Positions 33,910 through 42,104 of a stretch of DNA of 64,000 nt are shown piece after piece; positions within the stretch are counted from its first letter, which is position 1; the number at the start of each line of letters is the position of its first letter. Both the position numbers and the translations under genes were made by a program. Origin of the DNA: Pelomonas sp966111775 (lineage in GTDB: Bacteria > Pseudomonadota > Gammaproteobacteria > Burkholderiales > Burkholderiaceae_C); contig CBHWBD010000007.1 in NCBI GenBank assembly GCA_966111775.1, positions 1-64,000 on the forward strand, in the 5' to 3' direction. A model generated the notes under the pieces. That model saw nothing but the letters and a program-made list of their open reading frames with translations, ran no database searches and was not told where the DNA came from.

Positions 33910-35261
33910 CAGCGATTGGGGATGGCGTCGAACACCGAGGACGGCGGTAGGCCGTTGGCGTCGGGCTTGGCGATGATGGGCTTGGCGGGTTGCTGCGGCC
34001 CCCTGGGGGATGGCGCCGGCGCGGCCGGTGCAGCAGCGGCTCGTGGCGCAGTCGCGGGTGCGGGCATGGGTGCCGCCACCACTGGCGCGGCCGGCGGCAT
34101 GGCGGCCGGTGCGGCCACGACGCCAGTGGGCGGCGGGGCGGCGGCAGCCTCGACGGCGGCCACCACCGGCGGCAGCGCGCCGCGGATGCGCATGTCCATG
34201 ACCAGCAGGTTGCGGGCATTGTCGGCGCGCACCTCGGTGACGTCGCTGAACCAGCCGCCGGCCTGCAATTCCTTGACGACGTTGGCACGGCCGGTGTTGG
34301 CACCGAGCTGCAGCGCGAGCTGGAGCTTGTCGCCCTCGAGCTCGAGTTCCTTGATCTGGACGTTCAGGCGCGCCAGGGTGTCGTTGAGATAGCCCAGCAC
34401 GTCCACCGGCTGGGGCGCTGCGAACCAGCTCGCGAGCTTGCCGACCTCGGCCATCTGCGCCAACGTGGCATCGCGCGCCGCTACGACCGGGCCCGCGCTT
34501 GCCTTCAGCTCGGCGACGCGCTCGACCAGACGGCGCTCCTGGCTGTGCGCATCCCACCACTGATGGGCCATCACGCCCACGCCCAGCAGCATCCCCAGCC
34601 CGCCGAGCAGCACGAGGCGCTGCTCGAGGCCCCGTTCGCTGTCGGCCGAGGGATGCAGCGGAAAGTGACGGGCCCAAGGCGTGACGGCAGCCAGCGGCGT
34701 CTGCGGCTCCGGCAGGCTCACCGCCAGGCCGTCGCGGCCGGCGCCGCTGGCGCGGACGAATTCCCGCCAGTCTGCTTCGGAAAGGGCTTGGGGCCACCAG
34801 CGGCTGGCGAGCAGCTGGCCGTCCTGCCACTGCTGGGCCTCATAGCCCTCGACGCCGCGCAGCAGGCGCAGGCCATCGCCCCCCGTCGCCTGGATGAAGG
34901 TCTCGTGCAGCAACTGGCAGCGCTCCGGCGGCAGGCCGGCCGCGAGCGCGTCCTGGTGCAGCGCAGCCTCGTCCCAGGCGACCGCCAGGCCCTGTTCACC
35001 CTGGATGACCAGCCGCGCCGCGGTGCGATCGAAGGGTCGCCAGGCCTCGACCTGCAGCCTCAGCGCGCTCAGTCGCTCCGCCGTCGGGATGCCCTGCAAC
35101 CGGAACCAGCGCAGGCGGCAGCGGCTGCGCGGCAGCAACAGGGGCGTGCGCGCCCAAGGATGCGGAGTCGGGATCGGGTCGAAGCCCTCAAGGCGCCACG
35201 CTGCTGGCGGCGCGCTGGGCGTTCGAAGCGAGAGGAAACGCGAGAGCGCGGGGAGCTTCAT
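33909..35261 (-). CDS. gspL: Type II secretion protein GspL
   Basis: A 450-residue platform protein. A cytoplasmic actin-like domain (to about residue 205) precedes a transmembrane helix (RLVLLGGLGMLLGVGVMA), a coiled segment and a PilN-like periplasmic domain ending near residue 370. An unusual Pro/Ala-rich tail of about 75 residues (for example VVAAPAAMPPAAPVVAAP) follows. Its start overlaps the 3' end of gspK by 74 nt; no later in-frame ATG exists before the transmembrane helix. Confidence 0.8.
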   Translation of the reverse strand: MKLPALSRFLSLRTPSAPPAAWRLEGFDPIPTPHPWARTPLLLPRSRCRLRWFRLQGIPTAERLSALRLQVEAWRPFDRTAARLVIQGEQGLAVAWDEAALHQDALAAGLPPERCQLLHETFIQATGGDGLRLLRGVEGYEAQQWQDGQLLASRWWPQALSEADWREFVRASGAGRDGLAVSLPEPQTPLAAVTPWARHFPLHPSADSERGLEQRLVLLGGLGMLLGVGVMAHQWWDAHSQERRLVERVAELKASAGPVVAARDATLAQMAEVGKLASWFAAPQPVDVLGYLNDTLARLNVQIKELELEGDKLQLALQLGANTGRANVVKELQAGGWFSDVTEVRADNARNLLVMDMRIRGALPPVVAAVEAAAAPPPTGVVAAPAAMPPAAPVVAAPMPAPATAPRAAAAPAAPAPSPRGPQQPAKPIIAKPDANGLPPSSVFDAIPNR

Positions 35262-36180
35262 CGATGGGATTGAGCCGCTTCGTGCTGTGCTGTTCTGTGA
35301 TGACCCACGGACCTAGCTCCCCTGCGGGGGTCAAACGGGCATTGTACTCAAGGGCCATGGGCAGCCCCGGCGCCCACAGCCTGATGCGAGCGTCATTGCC
35401 GGTGGACAGGATGTAGTCCTCCTCGTCCATCGGCAAGCTAAGCACGGCACGTGCGACGCGCAGGTCGCGCAACTGGTCCTGCGCACGGAGTTGCAGGATC
35501 TGATCGAGCTGCGCCGGTGCGGCATTGGGAAACATCGCACGCAGCGTGGGCAGCGGCGCGGTGGCCGGGTTGAACAGATGGCCCGGGTCGGCAGTGAGCC
35601 AGCCGCTCCAGCGCGCAAGGCGCGCTGCATCCTCCCGCCACAGCGGCATCACCTGCAGCTCACGCAGGCTCAACAGCCAGTCGTTACGCGGCCCCGGCAG
35701 GCCCAGCGCCTGGTATTCAGCGCGTTCGGCACCGTTCAAGCGCTTGAGGTTGTCGGTGTCGATGTAGTCGTCCAGCACATCGAGCATGGCCTGCGCCCGC
35801 GTCACCGGAACGCCGTCCTGCACCAGCAGCGCCTGCAGCGCGGCACGCGGCGCCCCGTTGGCCGACAGCAGGCCGCGTGCATCCTGGACCTGCACCCAGG
35901 TGCCATCCTCGGTCTTGTAGGGCCGGTCGTCCTGGCTCAGCAACAGCGTCGCGTCGCCACGACCGGTGGGTTGCAGCGGCCGGGTGGCATTCCAGTAGAG
36001 CGTCGCGGCGAGGGCCCCGGACACCGCGGCCTGGCCGTCGGCGTATTGCTGGAAGTCCAGCGCATTGCGGCGCAGCTCGTCGTTGCGCTGGGCGAAGCGC
36101 TGCACGACGAAAGCCATCACGGCCAGCACGCCCAGCACCATCAACAGCACATAACCCGACTGACGGGGCTCGCGCTTCAT
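35188..36180 (-). CDS. gspK: Type II secretion minor pseudopilin GspK
   Basis: A 330-residue large pseudopilin forming the pilus tip with GspI and GspJ. After a basic leader the prepilin-type segment SGYVLLMVLGVLAVMAFVVQRFA lacks the usual Glu at +5, as is common for GspK. The central alpha-domain includes VLDDYIDTDNLKRLNGAERAEY. It overlaps gspJ by 4 nt (ATGA) and gspL by 74 nt. Confidence 0.88.
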   Translation of the reverse strand: MKREPRQSGYVLLMVLGVLAVMAFVVQRFAQRNDELRRNALDFQQYADGQAAVSGALAATLYWNATRPLQPTGRGDATLLLSQDDRPYKTEDGTWVQVQDARGLLSANGAPRAALQALLVQDGVPVTRAQAMLDVLDDYIDTDNLKRLNGAERAEYQALGLPGPRNDWLLSLRELQVMPLWREDAARLARWSGWLTADPGHLFNPATAPLPTLRAMFPNAAPAQLDQILQLRAQDQLRDLRVARAVLSLPMDEEDYILSTGNDARIRLWAPGLPMALEYNARLTPAGELGPWVITEQHSTKRLNPIDEAPRALAFPLASNAQRAASSVAP

Positions 36181-36872
36181 TGCCGCTCCCAGTGGGCCAG
36201 GCTCGGCCGGCCCGGCATGGTTGTGCTGATCTCGGCCAGCAGCGGGCCACCCAGTTCAGGACCCAGGTCGATCCAGACGGCCCGCGGCAGCCGCGGCAGC
36301 GTCGCCTGCAGGTCGCGCCGGAAGTCCAGGTCCGGATCGCCGCTGGGGGCCTGGGCGGGCCTGGGGACGGGCCACTGGTCCTGCCAGACGCCTTCGCCGT
36401 CCAGGTAGCGGAAGCGCCCCTCGGCGCCCGTCCAGCTCAGCAGCTCGACCGGCGTCGCCTGCTGCAGGGCGATGGTGGCCTCGGCCTTGGCATCGAAGAT
36501 GGTCAGCTTCTGCTGGCGGGTCGCGGCATCGGCGACGAAGCGCAACTGGACCACCTGTCCGATCGCGGACCCAGGCAGGGCGAGGGTCTCGCTGCTGGCC
36601 AGACGCAGTTGCTGCCCGTCGCCGACGAACTGGCGGGGTGCGCCGATCTGCTCGACCAGCGCCGCCTGCACCAGGCTGCGCAGCCATTCACGGCGCACGA
36701 GATCGAGCTGGCCGTCCACGCCGGAGCGCTGCAGCAAACGCTCCACCCGCGCGATCTGGCTCATGGCCTGCCACAGCACGGTGGCGATCATGGCCATCAG
36801 CGTCAAGGTGACGATCATCTCAACCAGCGTGAAGCCGCGGGCCCGCCGGCGCGCCGCCGGATGCGACCTCAC
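36177..36872 (-). CDS. gspJ: Type II secretion minor pseudopilin GspJ
   Basis: A 231-residue pseudopilin with the prepilin peptidase site RRRARG/FTLVEMIVTLTLMAMI. The GTG at 36872 is chosen as start because it forms a GTGA overlap with gspI and leaves a normal short basic leader; an ATG further upstream (36944) would overlap gspI by 76 nt and add a proline/arginine-rich leader unlike the family. The Glu at +5 is present. Confidence 0.87.
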   Translation of the reverse strand: MRSHPAARRRARGFTLVEMIVTLTLMAMIATVLWQAMSQIARVERLLQRSGVDGQLDLVRREWLRSLVQAALVEQIGAPRQFVGDGQQLRLASSETLALPGSAIGQVVQLRFVADAATRQQKLTIFDAKAEATIALQQATPVELLSWTGAEGRFRYLDGEGVWQDQWPVPRPAQAPSGDPDLDFRRDLQATLPRLPRAVWIDLGPELGGPLLAEISTTMPGRPSLAHWERQ

Positions 36873-37345
36873 GGGCGGCTCCCAACGCCACCGGGCGGAC
36901 CGAAAGGCGCCGGCGCGGCGCGGCTGGCGTTTGCCGGCCGCCACCCGGCGACGAGTTGCTCCCAGCTGACGCGGGGGCCGGTTTCTCCGCGCTTGAGCGT
37001 GGCGCGGAGGCGGTACAGCCCGAGCTCCCAGCGCGGCAGCAGGCTGCCGCCGAAATCGAACTCGTTGCGCGGCTGCTCGACGAGGGTCGAAGTCCAGCTG
37101 AGCTGAAGTTCCCCCTCCTGGAGCTCCCCCTGCTGCTGCAAGGCGGGATTCACCAGGCGCAGCCAGTTCACCCCTTCGAGCTGCAACTGCGCGCGCGCCT
37201 GAGCGTCGCGCAGACGGCTCGCCGTCTCCAGGTTCTGGTTGATCCAGGCGAACAGCATCAGCCCGGAAGTGCCCAGGATGACAAGGGCGATGACGACTTC
37301 CATGAGGGTGAAGCCGCGTGCGCCGCGGCGGTGCTGGTGCCGCAC
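36869..37345 (-). CDS. gspI: Type II secretion minor pseudopilin GspI
   Basis: A 158-residue pseudopilin with cleavage motif HRRGARG/FTLMEVVIALVILG and Glu at +5. The start is the GTG at 37345, one base after the gspH stop, giving a typical short leader (VRHQHRRGARG). A Pro/Gly/Ala-rich C terminus overlaps the gspJ GTG. It acts with GspJ and GspK at the pseudopilus tip. Confidence 0.85.
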   Translation of the reverse strand: MRHQHRRGARGFTLMEVVIALVILGTSGLMLFAWINQNLETASRLRDAQARAQLQLEGVNWLRLVNPALQQQGELQEGELQLSWTSTLVEQPRNEFDFGGSLLPRWELGLYRLRATLKRGETGPRVSWEQLVAGWRPANASRAAPAPFGPPGGVGSRP

Positions 37346-37346
37346 C

Positions 37347-37775
37347 TCAGCCCCCTTCCCTGACCTTGCCCGTGATCGCTTCGATACGCCAGGTTTCCTT
37401 GACCTTGCCCCGGCTGAGGACGAGGGTGCCACCCGAGGCGACGCCCAGCGGGTCGTAGCCCAGAGGCTGGTGCAGGTATATCTGCGTCTGCTCCGGCGCG
37501 CCCGGAACAGCCTGCAGCAGGTCCTTGGCTTCCAGGGTCTGAGCCTCGCCCTTCAGGAAGGTACGCACCGGCAGGGCTTCGAGGTAGCTGCGGAAGTCGT
37601 CGCGCCAGCCCCGCTCACGCGCGGCATCCAGCCAGCCGACGGCACGCGGTGCGGCGATGCCGGCCGCCAGCGCCATCAACGCCAGCACGACCAGCAGTTC
37701 CAGCAACGTGAAGCCATGCTGGTGTGAGCCACTCGCACCGTCCGCGCGCTGGCTCGCGAATGCAAATACCGACAA
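37347..37775 (-). CDS. gspH: Type II secretion minor pseudopilin GspH
   Basis: A 142-residue pseudopilin with prepilin site HQHG/FTLLELLVVLALMALAAG and Glu at +5. The C-terminal half has the GspH beta-sheet pattern (GGTLVLSRGKVKETWRIEAITG). The available start in this frame is the TTG at 37775, 12 nt after the gspG stop; no ATG precedes the prepilin motif, so the exact start is uncertain. Confidence 0.83.
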   Translation of the reverse strand: MSVFAFASQRADGASGSHQHGFTLLELLVVLALMALAAGIAAPRAVGWLDAARERGWRDDFRSYLEALPVRTFLKGEAQTLEAKDLLQAVPGAPEQTQIYLHQPLGYDPLGVASGGTLVLSRGKVKETWRIEAITGKVREGG

Positions 37776-37787
37776 TGCAGCCCTGCC

Positions 37788-38240
37788 TCAGTTGGCCGGC
37801 AGTACGCCGATGTCCGCGCCGTCACCTTCGCCGCCCGGTTGACCGTCTGCACCGAGGGAGTACAGCGCGAAGGGCTGGCCGTCGCGGCCGGGGAGCGAAT
37901 ACTGGAAGGGATGCGACCAGGGGTCCATCGGCACCGCCTCGTCGAGATAGGGCCCCCGCCAGCGAGGTGCCAGCGCCGGGTCGGCAGGCGCCTTGTTCAA
38001 CAGCGTCAGGCCCTCCTGGGCCGTCGGATAGCGGCCGATGTCGAGGCGCAGGTTCTCGACCGCGCCGCGCAGCAGCTTGATCTGGGTGGTGGCCGTCGTC
38101 ACCCGGCCCTGGTCCACCTTCTTGAAAAGTCGCGGCCCGACCAGACCGGCAATGAGACCGATGATGGTCAGCACGACCAGCATTTCGAGCAGGGTGAAAC
38201 CCCGCGATGGAATCGATGGGTCGAGGCGAGGGCGGGCCAT
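37788..38240 (-). CDS. gspG: Type II secretion major pseudopilin GspG
   Basis: A 150-residue major pseudopilin. The leader MARPRLDPSIPSRG precedes FTLLEMLVVLTIIGLIAGLVGP with Glu at +5. The GspG signature follows: KLLRGAVENLRLDIGRYPTAQEGL and the calcium-site loop region GPYLDEAVPMDPWSHPFQY. It is the first gene of the T2SS operon. A strong terminator lies 53 bp upstream, so gspG probably has its own promoter in the short gap; I see no clear one. Confidence 0.94.
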   Translation of the reverse strand: MARPRLDPSIPSRGFTLLEMLVVLTIIGLIAGLVGPRLFKKVDQGRVTTATTQIKLLRGAVENLRLDIGRYPTAQEGLTLLNKAPADPALAPRWRGPYLDEAVPMDPWSHPFQYSLPGRDGQPFALYSLGADGQPGGEGDGADIGVLPAN

Positions 38241-38292
38241 AGTGCAGCAATAGTCACAAAGGGCACCAGTTTACGGGATGCCCTCGATCCAT

Positions 38293-38320
38293 AAAAAAAG
38301 GGCACCCGAAGGTGCCCTTT
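38293..38320 (-). terminator. Strong intrinsic terminator of the surface-protein gene
   Basis: On the minus strand a perfect 7-bp GC-rich stem GGGCACC/GGTGCCC (38300-38306 with 38311-38317) and a TTCG tetraloop are followed by a run of seven T. This is a textbook rho-independent terminator placed 28 bp after the 38348 gene stop and 53 bp before gspG. Confidence 0.92.
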
Positions 38321-38347
38321 TGCACATCGCCGAAGCGACTACTGTTA

Positions 38348-39763
38348 TCAGTAGTTGCTGCCGTTCGACGTGTTGTTGTTGCCGTACGGACGCTCCAGAG
38401 CGATGTACGAAGCAGCAGCGCCGTTGAGGGCTTGCTGGTAGACACCCTTCACAGCGCCGACGTTGGCGTTGATCGTGAAGACGATCGAGCCGCGCTTGCC
38501 GCTGCTGAACGTGCAGATGTCAGAAGCGTTCAGAGCGGTCGTGCCGTTCGCCAGCAGCTTGCCCGACTTGGCGGTGCCGTACGTCGGGGTGATGCCAGCT
38601 TCGCCGTAGCAGGTTGCCGAGTAGTCAGCAGCTTGCGAGCCCGTGTTCTGGAAGAAGAAGCGGGTCAGGTTGCCGTTGGACGTGTCGTTGTTGAAGAACG
38701 CCGAACGCAGTTCGATGCCGTTCGCGCCCCACACCCACCAGCTGGCGTTGCCAGCCAGAGCCTGGGGACCAACACCAGCCAGCGTCGGGTTCGCCACAGC
38801 GGACACGCCGAAGGTGCGAGCGGTACCCAGCGACTGGGTCTGAGCGGATTCCAGGCTGACCTTGACGTTGGTCGAGCCATTCTGCGTCAGGTTGCCGGCG
38901 TTGACCGTGAACACAGCCGTACCAGCCGTAGCATTGACGGTAACGGCAGGTGCGGTGCTCAGCGGAGCGGTCGTCGTAACATTAACCGAGCTGTTGCCAA
39001 CACCGTTGAAGCTCGTCTTCAGACCGGAGAAGTCACCAGCGATGGTGACCACGACGTTCGTCAGCATGCTGTTGGCGGTCACCGCAACGCCGCTGGCGTT
39101 CAGCAGGGTACCGTCAACGCCGATGCTGAAGCTGGCCGTGGCGTTGTTCGCCAGGTCGTCGTTCGCAACGACGAAGCCGAACAGCGGGTTGGCGCCGTTG
39201 TTGAAGTTGACGTCGGCCTTGGTGCCGCTGTCGGTCGTGGCAGTCAGCGTGACAGCGCGGCCCGAAGTGGCAACCGTAGCGGTGATGTCGTTGGAGTTGT
39301 CAACGCGAGCGGTTTCACCCGTGTCGTACAGAGCGATGTTCAGCTTCTCGGTAGCACCGACCGTTGCCAGGCTGTGGCCGTTGATGGCCAGGTTCGGGAA
39401 GGTGATGTTGCCGCCGACGTTGATGTCGGTGGTGACGTTCACGTCCCACACGCACTCGGAGGCCGAGGTGCGCTTGACGGTGATGTTGGCAGCACCGCCA
39501 CCCGAAACCGTCGGCACAGCGCCGCAGCTCAGGGTCGTCGTTGCGCCAGCAGGCTCACGCACGATGATGGTGAACGGCTGAGAGACCACACGCGAGACAC
39601 CCATCGTGTAGACGACGGGATTCAGCGTGATTTGACTGCTCGAAGTGATGGCTTCGACGGCGTACTTGCCGGCCGTCGAGGAGACCGAGCCTGCCGCCTG
39701 AGCACCAGCACCACAAACCGCAGCGGTCGCGACGGCCAGGGCCTTGTAGGTGAAGTTCTTCAT
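38348..39763 (-). CDS. Secreted Asn/Ser/Thr-rich protein, candidate surface-layer or secreted glycoprotein
   Basis: A 471-residue protein of unknown family. A Sec signal (KALAVATAAVCGAGAQA, cleavage near residue 23) is followed by a low-charge, beta-rich mature chain dominated by Gly, Ala, Val, Thr, Ser and Asn, with few Lys/Arg. By my count the mature part has 46 Asn, and 18 of them are in N-x-S/T sequons (x not Pro), ending in the overlapping cluster NNTSNGSN near the C-terminal Tyr. Four Cys remain. GCT, GGT and GTT codons are more frequent than in neighbouring genes, suggesting high expression or foreign origin. A good ribosome site (GGAAGG) and a strong terminator frame it. It is divergent from the N-glycosyltransferase gene and upstream of T2SS genes. 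An S-layer-like role is inference. Confidence 0.8.
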   Translation of the reverse strand: MKNFTYKALAVATAAVCGAGAQAAGSVSSTAGKYAVEAITSSSQITLNPVVYTMGVSRVVSQPFTIIVREPAGATTTLSCGAVPTVSGGGAANITVKRTSASECVWDVNVTTDINVGGNITFPNLAINGHSLATVGATEKLNIALYDTGETARVDNSNDITATVATSGRAVTLTATTDSGTKADVNFNNGANPLFGFVVANDDLANNATASFSIGVDGTLLNASGVAVTANSMLTNVVVTIAGDFSGLKTSFNGVGNSSVNVTTTAPLSTAPAVTVNATAGTAVFTVNAGNLTQNGSTNVKVSLESAQTQSLGTARTFGVSAVANPTLAGVGPQALAGNASWWVWGANGIELRSAFFNNDTSNGNLTRFFFQNTGSQAADYSATCYGEAGITPTYGTAKSGKLLANGTTALNASDICTFSSGKRGSIVFTINANVGAVKGVYQQALNGAAASYIALERPYGNNNTSNGSNY

Positions 39764-40230
39764 TAAATGAACCTTCCGGATCGTTGTTGCAACAAATTAA
39801 CCGAACACAAGCGAAGCTGAACACTCAGAACACCGCATTGGGTCGATTGCCCCGGTCCGTTTCCGGTCCGTCGCAGCCACCAACGCGGCGACCACTGCGT
39901 CGACACAAAGCGCTCATGCTTCGCCTCCCCTACTTTGACTGGCACGGCTCAACACCCTCCAGCTCAGCAGGTTGCCCGGCAGCATAGCAGACGATTACAG
40001 GTGTTTGTCCGTCGGACATCGGTCACAGATCGGGGTTTGCCCCAGATGCGTTGCTTGTTGACATCAGTGGCGCGCGTCCCAACGCGGCCTTCCACTCCCT
40101 TGGATCGAACGCCCCATGCCTGCTCCATGGGCAACCGGGCCGCCTCCCGAGCCAACCTCTAGAATCTCTGGTCCCCTTGGGCCGACTGACCAGATCGATC
40201 CCGCGACTTTCGCACGTTCTTCTTGAAGAT
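39764..40230. other. 467-bp divergent intergenic region
   Basis: This gap separates the surface-protein gene and the N-glycosyltransferase gene and must hold both promoters. It contains a 12-bp perfect palindrome TTGTTGCAACAA (39784-39795) in the surface-protein leader, a short direct repeat GGTCCGT around 39860, and the TAGAAT box at 40160. It is less GC-rich than its surroundings. I see no convincing small ORF; frames across it lack coding character. Confidence 0.5.
40160..40165 (+). promoter_or_regulatory. Probable -10 box (TAGAAT) of the N-glycosyltransferase operon
   Basis: TAGAATC lies 71 nt before the ATG at 40231. The same hexamer occurs before the SLBB gene, the 24643 gene and lysS, which supports it as a local -10 element. 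The -35 region is not clear. Confidence 0.42.
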
Positions 40231-42099
40231 ATGACAACGACAGACCCCAACCTCCTGGTCGACGAGACCCTCGACAAGCTGGAACGCGCTGTATTTCAAC
40301 GTCAAACCAAGGAAGGTGTCGCGCTGCTGCTCAGCATGCTGAGCCACATCAGCCAAACACGAAATCCGTTCGGGATTCTTGCTCCAGACACCACTGCAGA
40401 GCAGAGGCGTGCGGCATATACCCGGATCGCCGCCATGATCTCAGCGCTGTTGTGCAGCCCGGATTTCCAGATTGACCTCGCACAAATTGAATTTCTTGCC
40501 GGCCGCAAGCCCGCGCTGGAAGCGATTTTCGAGCTCAGCGGTTATGAGGGCCCCTTCCACCTGCTGCGCTATCACGGCATTCGCAACGCTAACGGCAGCC
40601 TCACGCTGCGGCCCAACCAGGTTTTCGTACTGTCTCTGTTCTATTCGCTGGACGACATGCCCGCGGAATTGATGAGCGGTGTTTTGAAGCTGCCACCAGA
40701 TCAGTTGCTGCCGCTGATGTTGGGATGGTTCACAGCACCCTTCGTCCACAACGCCAATGGTGAAAAAAATCGCGGCCTGCTTATAGAAAACTCGGTACTG
40801 ATCGAGCAGGGGGTGCCGACCCAGGGGATTGTTCAGGCACTGACATCGGCTTGGATGCATGTCAGCTACGCAGATCACGCGCACAAGCACCACCTCAAGA
40901 AGTCGATGAATGAGGTCTGGCTGCGCATCGACAAGATGGGCGGCCTCAAGTCCCGCAGCGTCGCCTACAAGGTCGTAGACCGACCCACCATCCTCGTCGC
41001 CGCGGAGCGCATGTCAGTGGGTCATGCCATGTATCGAAGCTATGCGGCGTCGATTCGGCAGTTGAAGAGCCGCTACCACGTGGTCTGCATGGCAGTGCGC
41101 GGATTTATTTCGGAATCGGCGTTCGATTTATTCCATGACGTCATCCTGCTGGAACCGGGAATTAGCATGAAGGACATTGGCGCGCACATCGTCAAAATCG
41201 CGCCAGATATCATCTACTACCCAAGCTTAGGCATGTCGGAATGGACGCAGATGGTCGCCAATTTGCGGTATGCCCCAATCCAGATCATGACGCTGGGCCA
41301 TCCGGCGCCGGCAATGATGGAAACGATGGATTACACCCTCGTACAGGACGGCCACGGCGAAGCATCCTGGGAATTCGGCAAGAAAGTACTGGAACGCAAG
41401 GCCTGGGGCAGTTTCGCGCCCTACAGCGACACCATCGACTTCAGCATCGAAAAGCTGCCGTTTGACGACGATGCTCTCCATATCGCCGTCAACAGCTCCT
41501 TGATGAAGCTGTCGCCCCGGTTTCTGGCCATGTGCGAGCGCCTGGAAAAGGAAGCCACCAGGCCTGTTCATTTCCATTTCTTCGCGAGTGCGGCCGGCGT
41601 CATGTACGACCGCATCCGCCAGGTGTTCGAGCGCCGTTTCCGCAGCTTCACGCTGGAGCCGTCGCGGCCCTATGCCTCATTTCTGCACCAGCTTAAACGT
41701 TGCGATCTGGCCCTTGCCGCCTTCCCGTTCGGCAACACCAACAGCACGGTCGACACCTGCCTACTCGGCGTCCCCACGGCGGCCTACTACGCCAACGAGG
41801 TGCTCAGCATCGGCGACCGCGACGTGATGCGCATGGTGGGCCTGCCGAGCTGGCTGGTGTCGGACAACGACGAGGACTACTTCCAGGCCGCCATGAAGCT
41901 GATCCACGACGACGCGGCACGAGAGGCCATCATCACCCATCTGCAGACCAGCGACGTCAAGGGCGCGCTCTTCAAGCCGCCGAGTCCTGAGGACGAGACC
42001 GAGTTCGTCGACGCCTTCGACTGGATGTACCAGAACCACGAAGCCCTGCAGGCCAGTTCCAAGCATCTTCTGAAAGTCGGCGAACCCATTCCCGCCTGA
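40231..42099 (+). CDS. HMW1C-family cytoplasmic N-glycosyltransferase (GT41)
   Basis: A 622-residue protein, matching the length of the Actinobacillus enzyme (about 620). Family members transfer Glc or Gal from UDP-sugar to Asn in N-x-S/T sequons in the cytoplasm. The N-terminal half is all-helical. The GT-B half shows the family blocks: VGHAMYRSY (His265 in the position of a catalytic-region His), IIYYPSLGMSEWT, LAPIQIMTLGHPAP, SSLMKLSPRFL (Lys426, UDP-phosphate contact), VHFHFFASAAG, then FPFGNTNSTVD (residues 499-508) and VGLPSWLVSDNDEDY. The ATG at 40231 follows a weak GAAG site. The 5' two thirds is visibly less GC-biased than its neighbours, hinting at transfer. It heads an operon of eight genes and faces a sequon-rich exported protein, its likely substrate (inference). 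Confidence 0.88.
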   Translation: MTTTDPNLLVDETLDKLERAVFQRQTKEGVALLLSMLSHISQTRNPFGILAPDTTAEQRRAAYTRIAAMISALLCSPDFQIDLAQIEFLAGRKPALEAIFELSGYEGPFHLLRYHGIRNANGSLTLRPNQVFVLSLFYSLDDMPAELMSGVLKLPPDQLLPLMLGWFTAPFVHNANGEKNRGLLIENSVLIEQGVPTQGIVQALTSAWMHVSYADHAHKHHLKKSMNEVWLRIDKMGGLKSRSVAYKVVDRPTILVAAERMSVGHAMYRSYAASIRQLKSRYHVVCMAVRGFISESAFDLFHDVILLEPGISMKDIGAHIVKIAPDIIYYPSLGMSEWTQMVANLRYAPIQIMTLGHPAPAMMETMDYTLVQDGHGEASWEFGKKVLERKAWGSFAPYSDTIDFSIEKLPFDDDALHIAVNSSLMKLSPRFLAMCERLEKEATRPVHFHFFASAAGVMYDRIRQVFERRFRSFTLEPSRPYASFLHQLKRCDLALAAFPFGNTNSTVDTCLLGVPTAAYYANEVLSIGDRDVMRMVGLPSWLVSDNDEDYFQAAMKLIHDDAAREAIITHLQTSDVKGALFKPPSPEDETEFVDAFDWMYQNHEALQASSKHLLKVGEPIPA

Positions 42100-42104
42100 T
42101 TCCC

